Below are positions 1 through 8,367 of a DNA stretch of 64,000 nucleotides, piece after piece. The DNA comes from Lachnospiraceae bacterium (GTDB lineage: Bacteria > Bacillota > Clostridia > Lachnospirales > Lachnospiraceae). The notes under the pieces were generated by a model. That model was not told the DNA's origin. It did not search any database and was given only the letters and a program-made list of their open reading frames with translations. The stretch covers positions 31,294 to 95,293 of the forward strand of contig CAJTIU010000020.1 of the NCBI GenBank assembly GCA_910576335.1, in the 5' to 3' direction. The position numbers and the translations under genes are program-made. Each line of letters starts with the position of its first letter. The stretch's first letter is position 1.

Positions 1-951
1 TGCTGCAATCGTTGCTCCCTGAATATAGTTTGTTGCAGAGTAGAATATCGCAAAGAATGCTCCTGCCAAAAGGAGCGTGCTAATCAGCATGTTGCGCACA
101 ACGGATACTCCCTGAAATTTCAACATCCCAAACGAGATCAAATTCTTGTAGTATTTCTGCGGATTTTTTCCTCGTTTGTGAACTGCAACCGAATACACCA
201 TGATCTTGTACAGGCCGATCAATACCAAAATGTAAAAAACATAAGTAAAACTGCCAAGTACCCTTTTAAAAATCGTACTGATTATAGATGGAACAATCAG
301 TCCTCCCAATATTCCCAGTGCAATCAAAATCAAACCTGTAACCAGGTATTTACCATCAACATTTTTCTTGATCGGCTCTGTTCTTCGCTCCTCAGTTAAA
401 ATCTCAATCAGATTTGCCCGTTTCAAAAATCTGGCCGTCATTCCCATGATCATAACAGATACTGTTAATACGAACACAACCGATCCGGCTAAGCCAGGCA
501 GGGATAGACGAAACCCATCTCCTTCTGCACTCTGGATCAAATACTCATAAAGTTTTCCAAAACCAAATGCCATCATACCGCCAATGAAAATACTAACCAC
601 AGATAGCTGCCCAATAAGCAGGAGCATCTCTTTCATTATAGTTTTTGAAAGCCTGCCTTTCGCTGTTCCAAGCGCCATGAGGATACCGACCTCCCGGCTC
701 TTAAACCGAAGAAACAGCCCCGCTGCATAAATGGTAAACAGTACGCATCCCGTTACGGCTACTGCATATACCATGTACAACATTTTTCTGGAATCTCCGC
801 CGGACGGCAGTCTGCTCTGTACAAACGGGCTCAGCATGAAAAACGTCAGGGCTGACACCAATAATACAGACAGAGAAAAGCACAGACTGAATTGTTTGTA
901 GTTTCCCTTATTATATTTTTTAAGTTTGTTTAGCACATTAAGCAGCGTCAT
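1..951 (-). CDS. FtsX-type ABC exporter permease (partial, runs off window)
   Basis: An uninterrupted frame runs from ATG at 951 to base 1 (317 codons), so the C-terminal part lies outside the window. The protein begins MTLLNVLNKLKKYNKG, has a membrane segment at about residues 20-40, then a second segment followed by FKSREVGILMALGTAKG, the usual cytoplasmic linker after a helix in FtsX/BceB-like permeases, and further helices around residues 110-135 and 160-180. The start is supported by a GGTGGTGAG ribosome binding site and overlaps the end of the ATPase gene by 14 bp, so the two are translationally coupled. Together they form a MacB/BceAB-like exporter that could expel peptides or antibiotics or act in peptide sensing. 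The family is clear; the substrate is not. Confidence 0.88.
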   Translation of the reverse strand, partial: MTLLNVLNKLKKYNKGNYKQFSLCFSLSVLLVSALTFFMLSPFVQSRLPSGGDSRKMLYMVYAVAVTGCVLFTIYAAGLFLRFKSREVGILMALGTAKGRLSKTIMKEMLLLIGQLSVVSIFIGGMMAFGFGKLYEYLIQSAEGDGFRLSLPGLAGSVVFVLTVSVMIMGMTARFLKRANLIEILTEERRTEPIKKNVDGKYLVTGLILIALGILGGLIVPSIISTIFKRVLGSFTYVFYILVLIGLYKIMVYSVAVHKRGKNPQKYYKNLISFGMLKFQGVSVVRNMLISTLLLAGAFFAIFYSATNYIQGATIAA

Positions 952-1696
952 CTTTCTCACCACCATTCAATTTCCTTAATACATCCAGAAGATCTTCCAA
1001 AAATGCTTTCCTGTTTCCATTGTTCGTCAGTTCTGAATGAACTTTTCCATCTTTCATCATAATCACACGGTCACAGTAACTTGCGGAAAATGTATCGTGC
1101 GTTACCATCAGTGTCGTTGCTCCCAGAGTTTTTTTCGCCTCAATAAATGCCTGAATAACCGCCTCACTGGATCGGCTGTCTAAGTTTCCGGTAGGCTCAT
1201 CGGCAAGGATCGCAAGTGGATCGTTCATAAGAGAACGCGCTACCGCCGCCCTCTGTTTCTGGCCGCCGGAAATCTCTGCCGGATATTTATCTGCTATATG
1301 TTCAATGCCAAACAGCCGCAGAAGTTTTCCTGCTTTTTTCTCCATCAACTTATAATCCTCGCCGCGGATCACCTTTGGCACACACACATTCTCAAACACG
1401 GTGAGACCATCAAGCAGCATAAAATCCTGAAATACAAAACCTAACTGCTCATTCCTCACTTTCGCAATTTCCTCTTCACTTAATCTGGAAAGACAGATAC
1501 CATTCAGGGTGATCTCACCCTTATCGTAGGGATGAAAACAGGAAATGCAGTTGAGCATGGTTGTCTTTCCACTTCCGGATGCCCCCATAACCGCCGCAAA
1601 CTCTCCCTCTTTCACCTCAAAGCAGACGTCCTTTAACACCTCATAGGTTATCCTTCCTGTTTTGTAGCTTTTAAATAAATGTTCGACTTTTAACAT
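938..1696 (-). CDS. ABC transporter ATP-binding protein (MacB/BceA/LolD type)
   Basis: This is the nucleotide-binding subunit for the adjacent FtsX-type permease. The 252-residue protein has Walker A GASGSGKTT near residue 40, a Q-loop (FVFQDFMLL), the signature ISGGQKQRAAVARSL and Walker B AILADEPTGNLDSRSS. The TGNLD form after Walker B is typical of the LolD/MacB/BceA subfamily. A GAGGAGGAAC ribosome binding site precedes ATG at 1696. The position just downstream of a two-component system is the common layout of bacitracin-type peptide-detoxification modules, but a terminator-like hairpin separates the two groups, so shared regulation is only an inference. Confidence 0.93.
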   Translation of the reverse strand: MLKVEHLFKSYKTGRITYEVLKDVCFEVKEGEFAAVMGASGSGKTTMLNCISCFHPYDKGEITLNGICLSRLSEEEIAKVRNEQLGFVFQDFMLLDGLTVFENVCVPKVIRGEDYKLMEKKAGKLLRLFGIEHIADKYPAEISGGQKQRAAVARSLMNDPLAILADEPTGNLDSRSSEAVIQAFIEAKKTLGATTLMVTHDTFSASYCDRVIMMKDGKVHSELTNNGNRKAFLEDLLDVLRKLNGGEKDDAA

Positions 1697-1831
1697 AAAA
1701 GTTCCTCCTCTTGTTTCTTGATATGATTAGGATACTTCAGTGAAAATTTTTTTCAATATGCGCTGCCTAAACTAATATAGCAACAGCCTAAACTAATCAA
1801 AAATCACATAACAAGCGGTTGATATCAATGC

Positions 1832-1866
1832 AAAAAGCCACAAGATCTTTCTTATCTCATGGCTTT
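1832..1866 (-). terminator. Rho-independent terminator after the kinase operon
   Basis: On the minus strand an AAAGCCA...GGCTTT hairpin with additional GAGAT/ATCTT pairing is followed by five T. It starts about 9 bases after the stop codon of the sensor kinase at 1875, so it should end the regulator-kinase-kinase transcript before the ABC exporter genes. Confidence 0.7.
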
Positions 1867-1874
1867 CACTCATC

Positions 1875-3140
1875 TTAGATTTCGGGTAACGGTATTATAT
1901 TTTTCATTACAAATTTCCCATTCTCCTGCCGGATCACGCACTCTCCATGATACTTCTCTACTGCCTTCCGGATATTGGGAATCCCAAACCCATGCAGCAA
2001 TTCATCTTCTTTTGACGTGCCATTCATTTTCCCCATTACCGCATAATTCTCAAACACAATCATCAACACATCCTGGATACGGCCTGCTTTTACCGTAATG
2101 AGCCTCTGCTCTGGCGGCAGCTTCACACTCGCCTCTATTGCATTATCCAGTGCATTCCCAAAAATGGTGCTCAGATCCATCGGCTCGATAAACCCACTGG
2201 CCTCAAAATGGATAACCGCTGAGAAATCTATCTGCTGTTCTTTGGCTTTCTTTGCCTTATCGTGAATAATAACATCCAGAAGCTCATTTCCCGTATGGAT
2301 ATACTCCTCATAGCCCGAAATCTGCCGGCGAAGATCTGCTGCCATCTGTTTTGTCTCATCACTGTTCTGCCTCTCCAGGATAAGCAGATGGTTTTTCATA
2401 TCATGGTACAGCGCACGCACACGTTTTTCATCTTCTTCTTTTTCTCTGTAATAGCAGAATTGCGCATTCATTTTTTTGATGGTAAATTGTTCTTGCTGTT
2501 CCACCTTTTTCAGCAACGTATAGTTCTTCATATATAAAAGCTGTACAGTGAATATAATTGCCAGGACACTGCTCATAATATGATGTTCCAGATTATAGTT
2601 TCCGCTTTTTATGGTTATATCGTCCAGAAATACGATTATCAAAAAAATGTAACTTACAAATATCAATATAAAATCTTTCAGAGTTGTCTCATATTGAAAA
2701 TTACGAAACAGACGAGATATTCCAAAAGACAGCAGGACCATCACGATAAAAAATCCAAAATATGTCTGCCATCTCATAAATATTTCATTTCCAATTTTCA
2801 CAGTAAGAGGGTCAAAAAAATGAGAAAGTATACCTCCGGCAATGGATTCTCCTAAAATAATCTCCGCATAGAGCAAAAACATGCAAATAATACTGTTAAA
2901 CCATGTATTCCTATAACACAACTTAATAAAAATAGTTCCTGCAATAATGATTGCCGGCATTTTAAATGTCTGATCCCGAATCACCCATGTCCACATATAT
3001 ACAAAACAGAAAAATAATACACAAGGCAAATATTTCACATATTTATTTCTATTTTCTTTGCATATTCCAGTCATAATAAAGCCGAGTGCGATCACATCGC
3101 CTAACGTACCCAGAATATCCATTACTCGATAAATCCACAT
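1875..3140 (-). CDS. GHKL sensor histidine kinase, AgrC-like (paralogue 1)
   Basis: This 421-residue kinase has about six N-terminal membrane helices (to about residue 205), a coiled linker, the dimerisation/phosphoacceptor region ALYHDMKNHLL, the ATPase N box IFGNALDNAIEAS and a GFGIPNIR glycine box near the C-terminus. This is the HATPase_c_5 arrangement of peptide-sensing kinases that partner with LytTR regulators. It is the third gene of a minus-strand operon with the LytTR regulator (4496-5206) and a second kinase (3201-4496). Its membrane half differs from the second kinase while part of the cytoplasmic half is nearly identical, suggesting two signals feeding one regulator. No AgrB or precursor peptide is visible beside this operon. 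Confidence 0.9.
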   Translation of the reverse strand: MWIYRVMDILGTLGDVIALGFIMTGICKENRNKYVKYLPCVLFFCFVYMWTWVIRDQTFKMPAIIIAGTIFIKLCYRNTWFNSIICMFLLYAEIILGESIAGGILSHFFDPLTVKIGNEIFMRWQTYFGFFIVMVLLSFGISRLFRNFQYETTLKDFILIFVSYIFLIIVFLDDITIKSGNYNLEHHIMSSVLAIIFTVQLLYMKNYTLLKKVEQQEQFTIKKMNAQFCYYREKEEDEKRVRALYHDMKNHLLILERQNSDETKQMAADLRRQISGYEEYIHTGNELLDVIIHDKAKKAKEQQIDFSAVIHFEASGFIEPMDLSTIFGNALDNAIEASVKLPPEQRLITVKAGRIQDVLMIVFENYAVMGKMNGTSKEDELLHGFGIPNIRKAVEKYHGECVIRQENGKFVMKNIIPLPEI

Positions 3141-3200
3141 TACACCCTCTCCCTCAGGCAGCCCTTCAATTTCCCCAGTTCAATTCTTCACTTTGACTGC

Positions 3201-4496
3201 TCATTTTTCTTCTGGCAGCGGCAAAATAATCTTTACTGTAAACCGTCCAGGTTTCTGTTGGATCAAACATTGACCGCCGTATTTTTCTGCCGCCGTCTTC
3301 ATATTCTGAATTCCAAATCCATGCAAAAAACAATCTGATTTGGTAGTATGCTCATATCCGGATTCCCCCCGCTGACAATTATTTTCAAATACAATAGACA
3401 ACATTTCCCGTACACAATCCGCTTTTACCGTGATCAGCCTCTGTTCTGGCGGCAGCTTCACACTCGCCTCTATTGCATTATCCAGTGCGTTGCCAAAGAT
3501 CGCACTGATATCCATTGGTTCAATAAAATCTCCCGCGTCAAAATGAATCATGGCAAGAAAATCAATCCTTTGCTCCTTTGCCCTCTTCACTTTATCCCGG
3601 ATAATAACGTCTAAAAAATCATTTCCCGTATGGATATAATCCTCATAATCTGAAATCTGCCGGCGAAGATCTGCTGCCATCTGTTTTGTCTCATCACTGT
3701 TCTGCCTCTCCAGGATAAGCAGATGGTTTTTCATATCATGGTACAGCGCACGCACACGTTCCTCATCTTTTGCTTTCTCCTGATAATATGAAAACTGCTG
3801 GTTCATTCTCTCTATGGTCTGTTGTTTCTTTGACTCCTGCTCCTGAATATAAACTGTATTTTTAGAATACAAAAAGCTCACAGTAAAACTGACTATAAGA
3901 AATATACCAATAAGATACACTAACGAATTGGACAGTGTTCCTAAGTTCAAGTATTCATAAGCAGATAACAGATTAACCGCTAATGCAATCAAAAAACTGA
4001 ATGATACAACCAACGTATCTTTCCTTCCGAACCGATACCGCCAGTCCCTGACCAGCATATAAATACCAATTAATACGAATACCCTGATAATCAAAGTAAA
4101 TACATATGTTTCCCACCGAAGCATATTTACCCCGTCTACTTCAACCAGCGTGGCATCCCCATATAACCACTGTACACAGGGAACACTGATTATTTCAGGC
4201 AGGTATGCTACCAGCAAAATAAACAATTCATAACACACAATCCCCTGAGAAATCGAATCCTTGTAAATCATTTTTAAACAAACAATGTAAACCACTGCTG
4301 TTAAAAAAATTTTATATGCACCTAATGATGTTAACCATGTTGTCATCCATGCCATACAAAAATTGGCACATACTGGAAGAAATTTCCAAAAAGCAGAAGA
4401 AAAACGAGGAATTTTGCATAAATGTATGTAAATTAAATACAAGCCGGCCACTTCTGACAGTGTTATAATCAAATCCAGAATATAATAAAGCCCCAT
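3201..4496 (-). CDS. GHKL sensor histidine kinase, AgrC-like (paralogue 2)
   Basis: This 431-residue sensor kinase has an N-terminal membrane domain of about six helices to around residue 215, then a linker, the ALYHDMKNHLL phosphoacceptor motif, the N box IFGNALDNAIEAS and GFGIQNMKTA. Its ATG overlaps the end of the upstream LytTR regulator gene by one base, indicating co-translation. A 109-bp stretch (3652-3760) is identical to 2317-2425 in the neighbouring kinase while the sensor domains are clearly different. Activation of the adjacent regulator by phosphotransfer is inferred from family and position. Confidence 0.9.
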   Translation of the reverse strand: MGLYYILDLIITLSEVAGLYLIYIHLCKIPRFSSAFWKFLPVCANFCMAWMTTWLTSLGAYKIFLTAVVYIVCLKMIYKDSISQGIVCYELFILLVAYLPEIISVPCVQWLYGDATLVEVDGVNMLRWETYVFTLIIRVFVLIGIYMLVRDWRYRFGRKDTLVVSFSFLIALAVNLLSAYEYLNLGTLSNSLVYLIGIFLIVSFTVSFLYSKNTVYIQEQESKKQQTIERMNQQFSYYQEKAKDEERVRALYHDMKNHLLILERQNSDETKQMAADLRRQISDYEDYIHTGNDFLDVIIRDKVKRAKEQRIDFLAMIHFDAGDFIEPMDISAIFGNALDNAIEASVKLPPEQRLITVKADCVREMLSIVFENNCQRGESGYEHTTKSDCFLHGFGIQNMKTAAEKYGGQCLIQQKPGRFTVKIILPLPEEK

Positions 4497-5206
4497 TACA
4501 ACCTGTCCCCCCAGTAATCCGCCAGCTTCTCCATCACAAGCTTACGTTTCGGCTGACTGATCGGCAGCTTCTCTCCAGTGGTCAATTCCAATTCCAGTTT
4601 TCCCACTCTTTTTACAAAGAAGAGATTCACCAGATAACTGGAATGACATCGCAGAAAATGAGCCTCCGTCAGCTCTGCCTCAAGCTCTCTCATTTTCTTA
4701 TGGGAAATAATCTCGCCTTTATCCGTATGCAATTTTACATTCCGATTATACGTCTCCAGATACTGGAGCGTATGCAGATCTATCCTGTGTTGTCCTTCTC
4801 CATTCTGTACGAGAATATATTGCTTATCGTCACGCCTGTAATTCTTAAGCCACTTATCCAGTTCATTTTTCAGACGTACATAGGTAATTGGTTTGATAAT
4901 ATAGTTCCAGGCCCGGTATTCATATCCTGCCAGAGCGTACTTTGCCAGAGAAGTCAAAAAGATAATGCTGACTTTCTCATCTTTTTTCCGGATACGTTTT
5001 GCCGCTTCCAATCCGTTCATGGTATCCATTTGGATATCCAGAAAGATAAGATCCAGTTCTATTTTATTACACTCAGTTAACTCCAAACCATTCTTAAATG
5101 CTGTTGTACGTATTTCTATGCCTGTTTCACCGGCATATTTCCGGATCATTTTTTCCAGCTCTGCCACAAAATCCTGCTCATCATCACAAATCGCAATGTT
5201 ATACAT
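4496..5206 (-). CDS. LytTR-family response regulator (AgrA-like)
   Basis: The 236-residue protein starts with a receiver domain (MYNIAICDDE), has the phosphoacceptor aspartate in IFLDIQM at about residue 57 and the conserved lysine region IIKPITY near 105. From about residue 135 to the end it has a LytTR DNA-binding domain (ILVQNGEGQHRIDL, FLRCHSSYLVN). It heads a three-gene operon with two sensor kinases. LytTR regulators bind short direct repeats upstream of promoters; I cannot point to its targets, although the adjacent ABC exporter is a natural candidate. ATG at 5206 has a GAGGTGAT ribosome binding site. Confidence 0.93.
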   Translation of the reverse strand: MYNIAICDDEQDFVAELEKMIRKYAGETGIEIRTTAFKNGLELTECNKIELDLIFLDIQMDTMNGLEAAKRIRKKDEKVSIIFLTSLAKYALAGYEYRAWNYIIKPITYVRLKNELDKWLKNYRRDDKQYILVQNGEGQHRIDLHTLQYLETYNRNVKLHTDKGEIISHKKMRELEAELTEAHFLRCHSSYLVNLFFVKRVGKLELELTTGEKLPISQPKRKLVMEKLADYWGDRL

Positions 5207-5274
5207 GATGTTATCACCTCATTGGAAATCTATCTTTTCTATTATACTTTATCCGATAAAAATTCTCAATTTAA

Positions 5275-5316
5275 AATTGGGGACGGGGCATTTTTAAAAA
5301 TGCCCCGTCCCCAATT
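5275..5316. repeat. Palindromic repeat family A, copy 1
   Basis: A perfect 42-bp palindrome built around GGGGACGGGGCATTTTT and its reverse complement, flanked by AATT. It lies between the divergent LytTR regulator and MATE genes. Four more copies of the same core occur in this window at 6829, 10981, 21992 and 27707. It could form a very stable hairpin on either strand but lacks a trailing T run. Confidence 0.95.
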
Positions 5317-5430
5317 GAATTTCCTCTTGATTCTGCCGTGAAATGTGATAAAATGATACAAGTATGCCAAAAAACATGTGTATATGAATATTGTTTTTGG
5401 CGATAGAATAATTGGGAGGGAAGTGAAGAT

Positions 5431-6831
5431 ATGAGAAATGAAAGGATAAGCTGGGGGAATTTTTTCCGCACTGTGTTTACGATTGCACTGCCTATTGCAT
5501 TTCAGAATTTTCTGTCCACAACTGCGAGCATGGTGGATACCATTATGATTGGCAGCCAGGGCGAGCTGTCTGTTGCAGCCGTTGGAATCTGCTCTCAGAT
5601 TACGTCCCTGTTTTTCTCCTGCTACTTTGGGTTCGCAAGCGGGGGACTGCTGTTTTTCTCCCAGTACTGGGGAGCACGCAATGAGAAAGGCATTAACCGG
5701 ACCTTTGGTCTTGCGCTAGTCTGTATGCTGGCAGTATCGCTGCTATTCGGCGGGACTGCAGCTGCAAACCCGGAATTTATACTTGGAATCTACACGGATA
5801 AGTCAGGCATTATCGCAATCGGCGCTCCTTATATCCGGATCGTCGGCTTTGCGTATCCTCTTCAGGTGATTGCCATGATCATCAGCTTTCTGATGCGCTC
5901 CACGGAACGGGTAAAGCCGCCGCTGTTCAGCTCAATCCTTGCGCTGATCACAAATTTTATCCTGAACTGGATCCTGATCTACGGCCGTTTCGGCATGCCC
6001 AGGATGGGCGCGGCGGGTGCGGCAGTGGGCACGCTGGTGTCCGGCCTGGTCAATGTGTTTGTGCTGCTTCTTTTCCTTCTGAGAGACAGAAAAACGGTCG
6101 AGCTGAGAATCAAAGACATGTTTTCCTGGAGAGATGGTTTTCTGAAAGAATATACGGGAAAATGCTTTCCTATCATTTGCAATGAGCTGTTCTATGGGAT
6201 CGGACAGATGCTGATTAATATTGTAATCGGGCATCAGTCGGAATCAGCCATTGCGGCAATGGCTGCATTCCGTGTACTGGAAGGCTTTGTATTTGCCTTC
6301 TTCGCCGGACTTGCGGACGCATCTTCTGTAGTTGTAGGAAAAGAGGTGGGCTCCGGCCATCTTATGAACGGCTACCAGTATGTAAAGAAGTTTTCCATAC
6401 TATGTCCGGCAATTACCTTCTGCATCTGCCTGACCGGGCTACTTCTGCACAGGCCCATGCTTTCCCTGTTCGGTCTTGGGGCTGAGGCTATGTTTTTCGG
6501 GAAATATATGATTATGATCTACCTGGCAGCCGGAACGATCCGTACCTGCAATTATATTATGAACTGCTGCTACCGCGCAGGAGGAGAGGCTGTCTTCGGA
6601 ACACTGCTGGAGATTATCTGCCTGTTTACTGTAAGTGTCCCGGCAACGTGGGCGGCAGGCATGATCTTCCATCTTCCGTTCCTTGCGGTGTTCTCATTCC
6701 TGTATACAGATGAGCTGATCCGGCTTGTATTTGAATTATGGTATACCAAAAGCGGTAAATGGATCAAGCCCGTGACAGAGCCTGGAAGAGCAGCTCTGCC
6801 AAAATTTAAGGAAGCGCTCCTAAGGAGATAG
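5431..6831 (+). CDS. MATE-family multidrug/metabolite exporter
   Basis: A 466-residue integral membrane protein with about twelve hydrophobic helices arranged as two halves, as expected for MATE cation-coupled efflux proteins (family length 440-480). The N-terminal half contains ALPIAFQNFLSTTASMVDTIMIG, matching the first conserved MATE segment. The start at 5431 is supported by a GGGAGGGAAG ribosome binding site. The stop codon TAG is the first part of palindromic repeat copy 2. It stands alone, divergent from the LytTR operon and convergent with an XRE regulator. Substrate unknown. Confidence 0.92.
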   Translation: MRNERISWGNFFRTVFTIALPIAFQNFLSTTASMVDTIMIGSQGELSVAAVGICSQITSLFFSCYFGFASGGLLFFSQYWGARNEKGINRTFGLALVCMLAVSLLFGGTAAANPEFILGIYTDKSGIIAIGAPYIRIVGFAYPLQVIAMIISFLMRSTERVKPPLFSSILALITNFILNWILIYGRFGMPRMGAAGAAVGTLVSGLVNVFVLLLFLLRDRKTVELRIKDMFSWRDGFLKEYTGKCFPIICNELFYGIGQMLINIVIGHQSESAIAAMAAFRVLEGFVFAFFAGLADASSVVVGKEVGSGHLMNGYQYVKKFSILCPAITFCICLTGLLLHRPMLSLFGLGAEAMFFGKYMIMIYLAAGTIRTCNYIMNCCYRAGGEAVFGTLLEIICLFTVSVPATWAAGMIFHLPFLAVFSFLYTDELIRLVFELWYTKSGKWIKPVTEPGRAALPKFKEALLRR

Positions 6832-6866
6832 GGGACGGGGCATTTTTAAAAATGCCCCGTCCCCTA
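6829..6866. repeat. Palindromic repeat family A, copy 2
   Basis: A perfect 38-bp palindrome with the family core, flanked by TA. It begins within the TAG stop codon of the MATE gene and sits between two convergent genes, where a symmetric hairpin could serve as a two-way transcription barrier. Confidence 0.95.
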
Positions 6867-6874
6867 CTTAACTT

Positions 6875-7210
6875 TTAAACTTTATGGAGCATTTCATGCA
6901 GAATTTTCATAATTTCGTTGAGTTCCTTTTTTTCATCCTCCTCAAACCTCATATATAATCTCTGGAATTCCATCCAAAATATGTCCTTTTCTTCCTGCAT
7001 AAAGTAGTTTACATTCACTCTGAGGTTGCTCGCCAGCCTAAATAGAACAAATGCAGAACAGCCCTTTCGTCCCATCTCGATCTCATACAAGAATCTTGAG
7101 GAAATTCCCGCTGCCTCAGCCAGTCCTTCTCTTGTATAATTTCTTTCCTGACGGATTCTTTTAATCTTTCTGCCAATCAGAGAATTGAATTCTTCATGTG
7201 TAACCTTCAT
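6875..7210 (-). CDS. XRE-family helix-turn-helix regulator
   Basis: A 111-residue protein with an N-terminal Cro/CI-type helix-turn-helix at about residues 13-66 (IKRIRQERNYTREGLAEAAG, then SSRFLYEIEMGRKGCS) and a charged C-terminal helix. It is transcribed divergently from the agrB gene across a 394-bp gap. Two copies of TGAACTTTAATT (7229-7240 and 7302-7313) lie just upstream of its start and are candidate operators, an inference from repetition and position only. Confidence 0.88.
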   Translation of the reverse strand: MKVTHEEFNSLIGRKIKRIRQERNYTREGLAEAAGISSRFLYEIEMGRKGCSAFVLFRLASNLRVNVNYFMQEEKDIFWMEFQRLYMRFEEDEKKELNEIMKILHEMLHKV

Positions 7211-7604
7211 TCTTACGCCTCCATTTTATGAACTTTAATTCATGTTACATTATGCTTCCAGTACAGATAACTTTTTTGACCAAAATACGTTAATTTTTCA
7301 CTGAACTTTAATTATTCGCATCTAAAATGCACTGTATTTTCATCCGGAGACTTGGAATGACTGGGACAAAACGTACTTTACGGCTTCTTCAATATATTTT
7401 CTTCTTTATCCTGCACATTAAGTTAAATCCATATTTTTCCATATTTAGTTTTTATTTCCTATTCCTGTATCTAAAAGTTTTATAATATAACTATTCAGCA
7501 GGTCTGCGCAGAGTCCGGAAGAAAGCATTTTTCAGACACGCTTTAGCGTAGCAAGTGTATTTACTGCACAGACTGTGACAAATTGACGGGAGCGTGCAGA
7601 TCAA
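7211..7604. promoter_or_regulatory. Divergent intergenic region with candidate agrBD promoter
   Basis: This 394-bp gap holds no gene that I can support. It carries two TGAACTTTAATT repeats near the XRE gene. A TATAAT -10 hexamer at 7481-7486 lacks a good -35 box, which suits an activator-dependent promoter. AAGTT (7420-7424) and TAGTT (7446-7450) upstream resemble half sites for LytTR regulators but the spacing is not the classic one. The leader from this -10 to the agrB start is about 120 bases and contains a small ACGCTTTAGCGT palindrome. Confidence 0.35.
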
Positions 7605-8162
7605 ATGAGTTTTTACACATATCTGAAAACTGAACATAACTATACCGATTACCAGATTAAGCTAGTGCATTATGTAGTGAAATCTCTTATGTCAGAACTG
7701 ACAAAATTTATAATCATGGGAATTTTCTTTTTATTTTTTTCCGCTTTCCCGGAATACCTCTGGTGTACATTTGTACTTGCTTTTTTAAGGCGCTATAGTG
7801 GGGGGCTTCATTTTAACTCATACGTTTCCTGCCTGCTTGTCACGGTATCCTATCTTTTTTGCTGCATAATGTTACTGCCGTTTACCGCACCGCCCCGGCT
7901 GGTGCAGCTGTTGTTGTTAATTCTGGCTATTATTGTAACCTATAAGGTTGCTCCAGTTCCTTCCTGCTATCACGGTAAATTAACCTCCAGACAGGATTTA
8001 TGGTACCGGACTCTTGTTCTTACTTTTATGTTTTTATATTTTATTGCTCTGTTTATAATACCCGCTAACCCCTATCTTTCCTGTGGTTTCTGGGTAATTA
8101 TAATACATTCAATACAGCTGTTAATAGCTTATACAAAGGGGGTGTACTCATGTCATTCTTAA
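7605..8162 (+). CDS. agrB: AgrB-like peptide-processing membrane endopeptidase
   Basis: AgrB proteins cut the AgrD precursor and cyclise it into a thiolactone signal. This 185-residue protein has the family length, four to six hydrophobic segments and the signature RRYSGGLHFNSYVSC, in which His69 and Cys76 have the seven-residue spacing of the catalytic His/Cys pair. A GGGAG ribosome binding site precedes ATG at 7605. Its last codons overlap the start of a short AgrD-like gene (8150). A GHKL kinase and LytTR regulator on the opposite strand converge on the pair, completing the agr set. Confidence 0.93.
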   Translation: MSFYTYLKTEHNYTDYQIKLVHYVVKSLMSELTKFIIMGIFFLFFSAFPEYLWCTFVLAFLRRYSGGLHFNSYVSCLLVTVSYLFCCIMLLPFTAPPRLVQLLLLILAIIVTYKVAPVPSCYHGKLTSRQDLWYRTLVLTFMFLYFIALFIIPANPYLSCGFWVIIIHSIQLLIAYTKGVYSCHS

Positions 8163-8278
8163 AACGGAATATCAGCGGACTGCTGGGAAGCTTTCTCCTT
8201 GCATTCGTCTATGTCCTTCACTGGAAAGGATGCAGCCTTCTCTATTTTGGCGAATATCCATTCCCGGAAGATGAATAA
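8150..8278 (+). CDS. agrD: AgrD-like cyclic autoinducer peptide precursor (42 aa)
   Basis: A 42-codon gene overlaps the end of agrB by 13 bp. It begins MSFLKRNISGLLGSF, giving a basic, amphipathic leader that runs into a hydrophobic helix to about residue 22. A single cysteine (Cys28) follows in WKGCSLLYF, and the protein ends in the acidic tail EYPFPEDE. That is the AgrD plan: leader helix, Cys-containing signal core, charged tail with proline. A five-residue ring from Cys28 (CSLLY) or one extended to Phe33 is possible, so the exact signal is not fixed. The start has GGGGGTG upstream inside agrB. Confidence 0.88.
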   Translation: MSFLKRNISGLLGSFLLAFVYVLHWKGCSLLYFGEYPFPEDE

Positions 8279-8293
8279 TTGATCCGGTTCCCG

Positions 8294-8322
8294 GGTCAGG
8301 AATGTGTCAGGCTGCGCATTCC
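8294..8322. repeat. Repeat family B, core-only copy
   Basis: GGTCAGGAATG ... CGCATTCC forms the same inner hairpin as the larger family B elements at 20614 and 23466, without their outer stems. It lies between agrD and the end of the convergent kinase gene. Confidence 0.6.
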
Positions 8323-8327
8323 GCAAA

Positions 8328-8367
8328 AATATAAGCTGTCCCCGCAGGCAATTAGCGCGGACAGCTT
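8328..8367 (-). terminator. Hairpin overlapping the end of the agr kinase gene
   Basis: AAGCTGTCC (8333-8341) pairs with GGACAGCTT (8359-8367). On the minus strand the hairpin is followed by ATATTTTT, so it can end the kinase transcript; the kinase stop codon lies in the loop. It may also block read-through from agrBD. Confidence 0.55.

Noticed and set aside
178..550. Plus-strand frames near the left edge
   Set aside because: They are antisense to the continuous FtsX permease frame that runs from 951 to base 1.
5275..5316. Classic rho-independent terminator at each family A repeat
   Set aside because: The stems are strong but have no loop or trailing T run, and copy 1 lies between divergent gene starts, so terminator function cannot be the general explanation.
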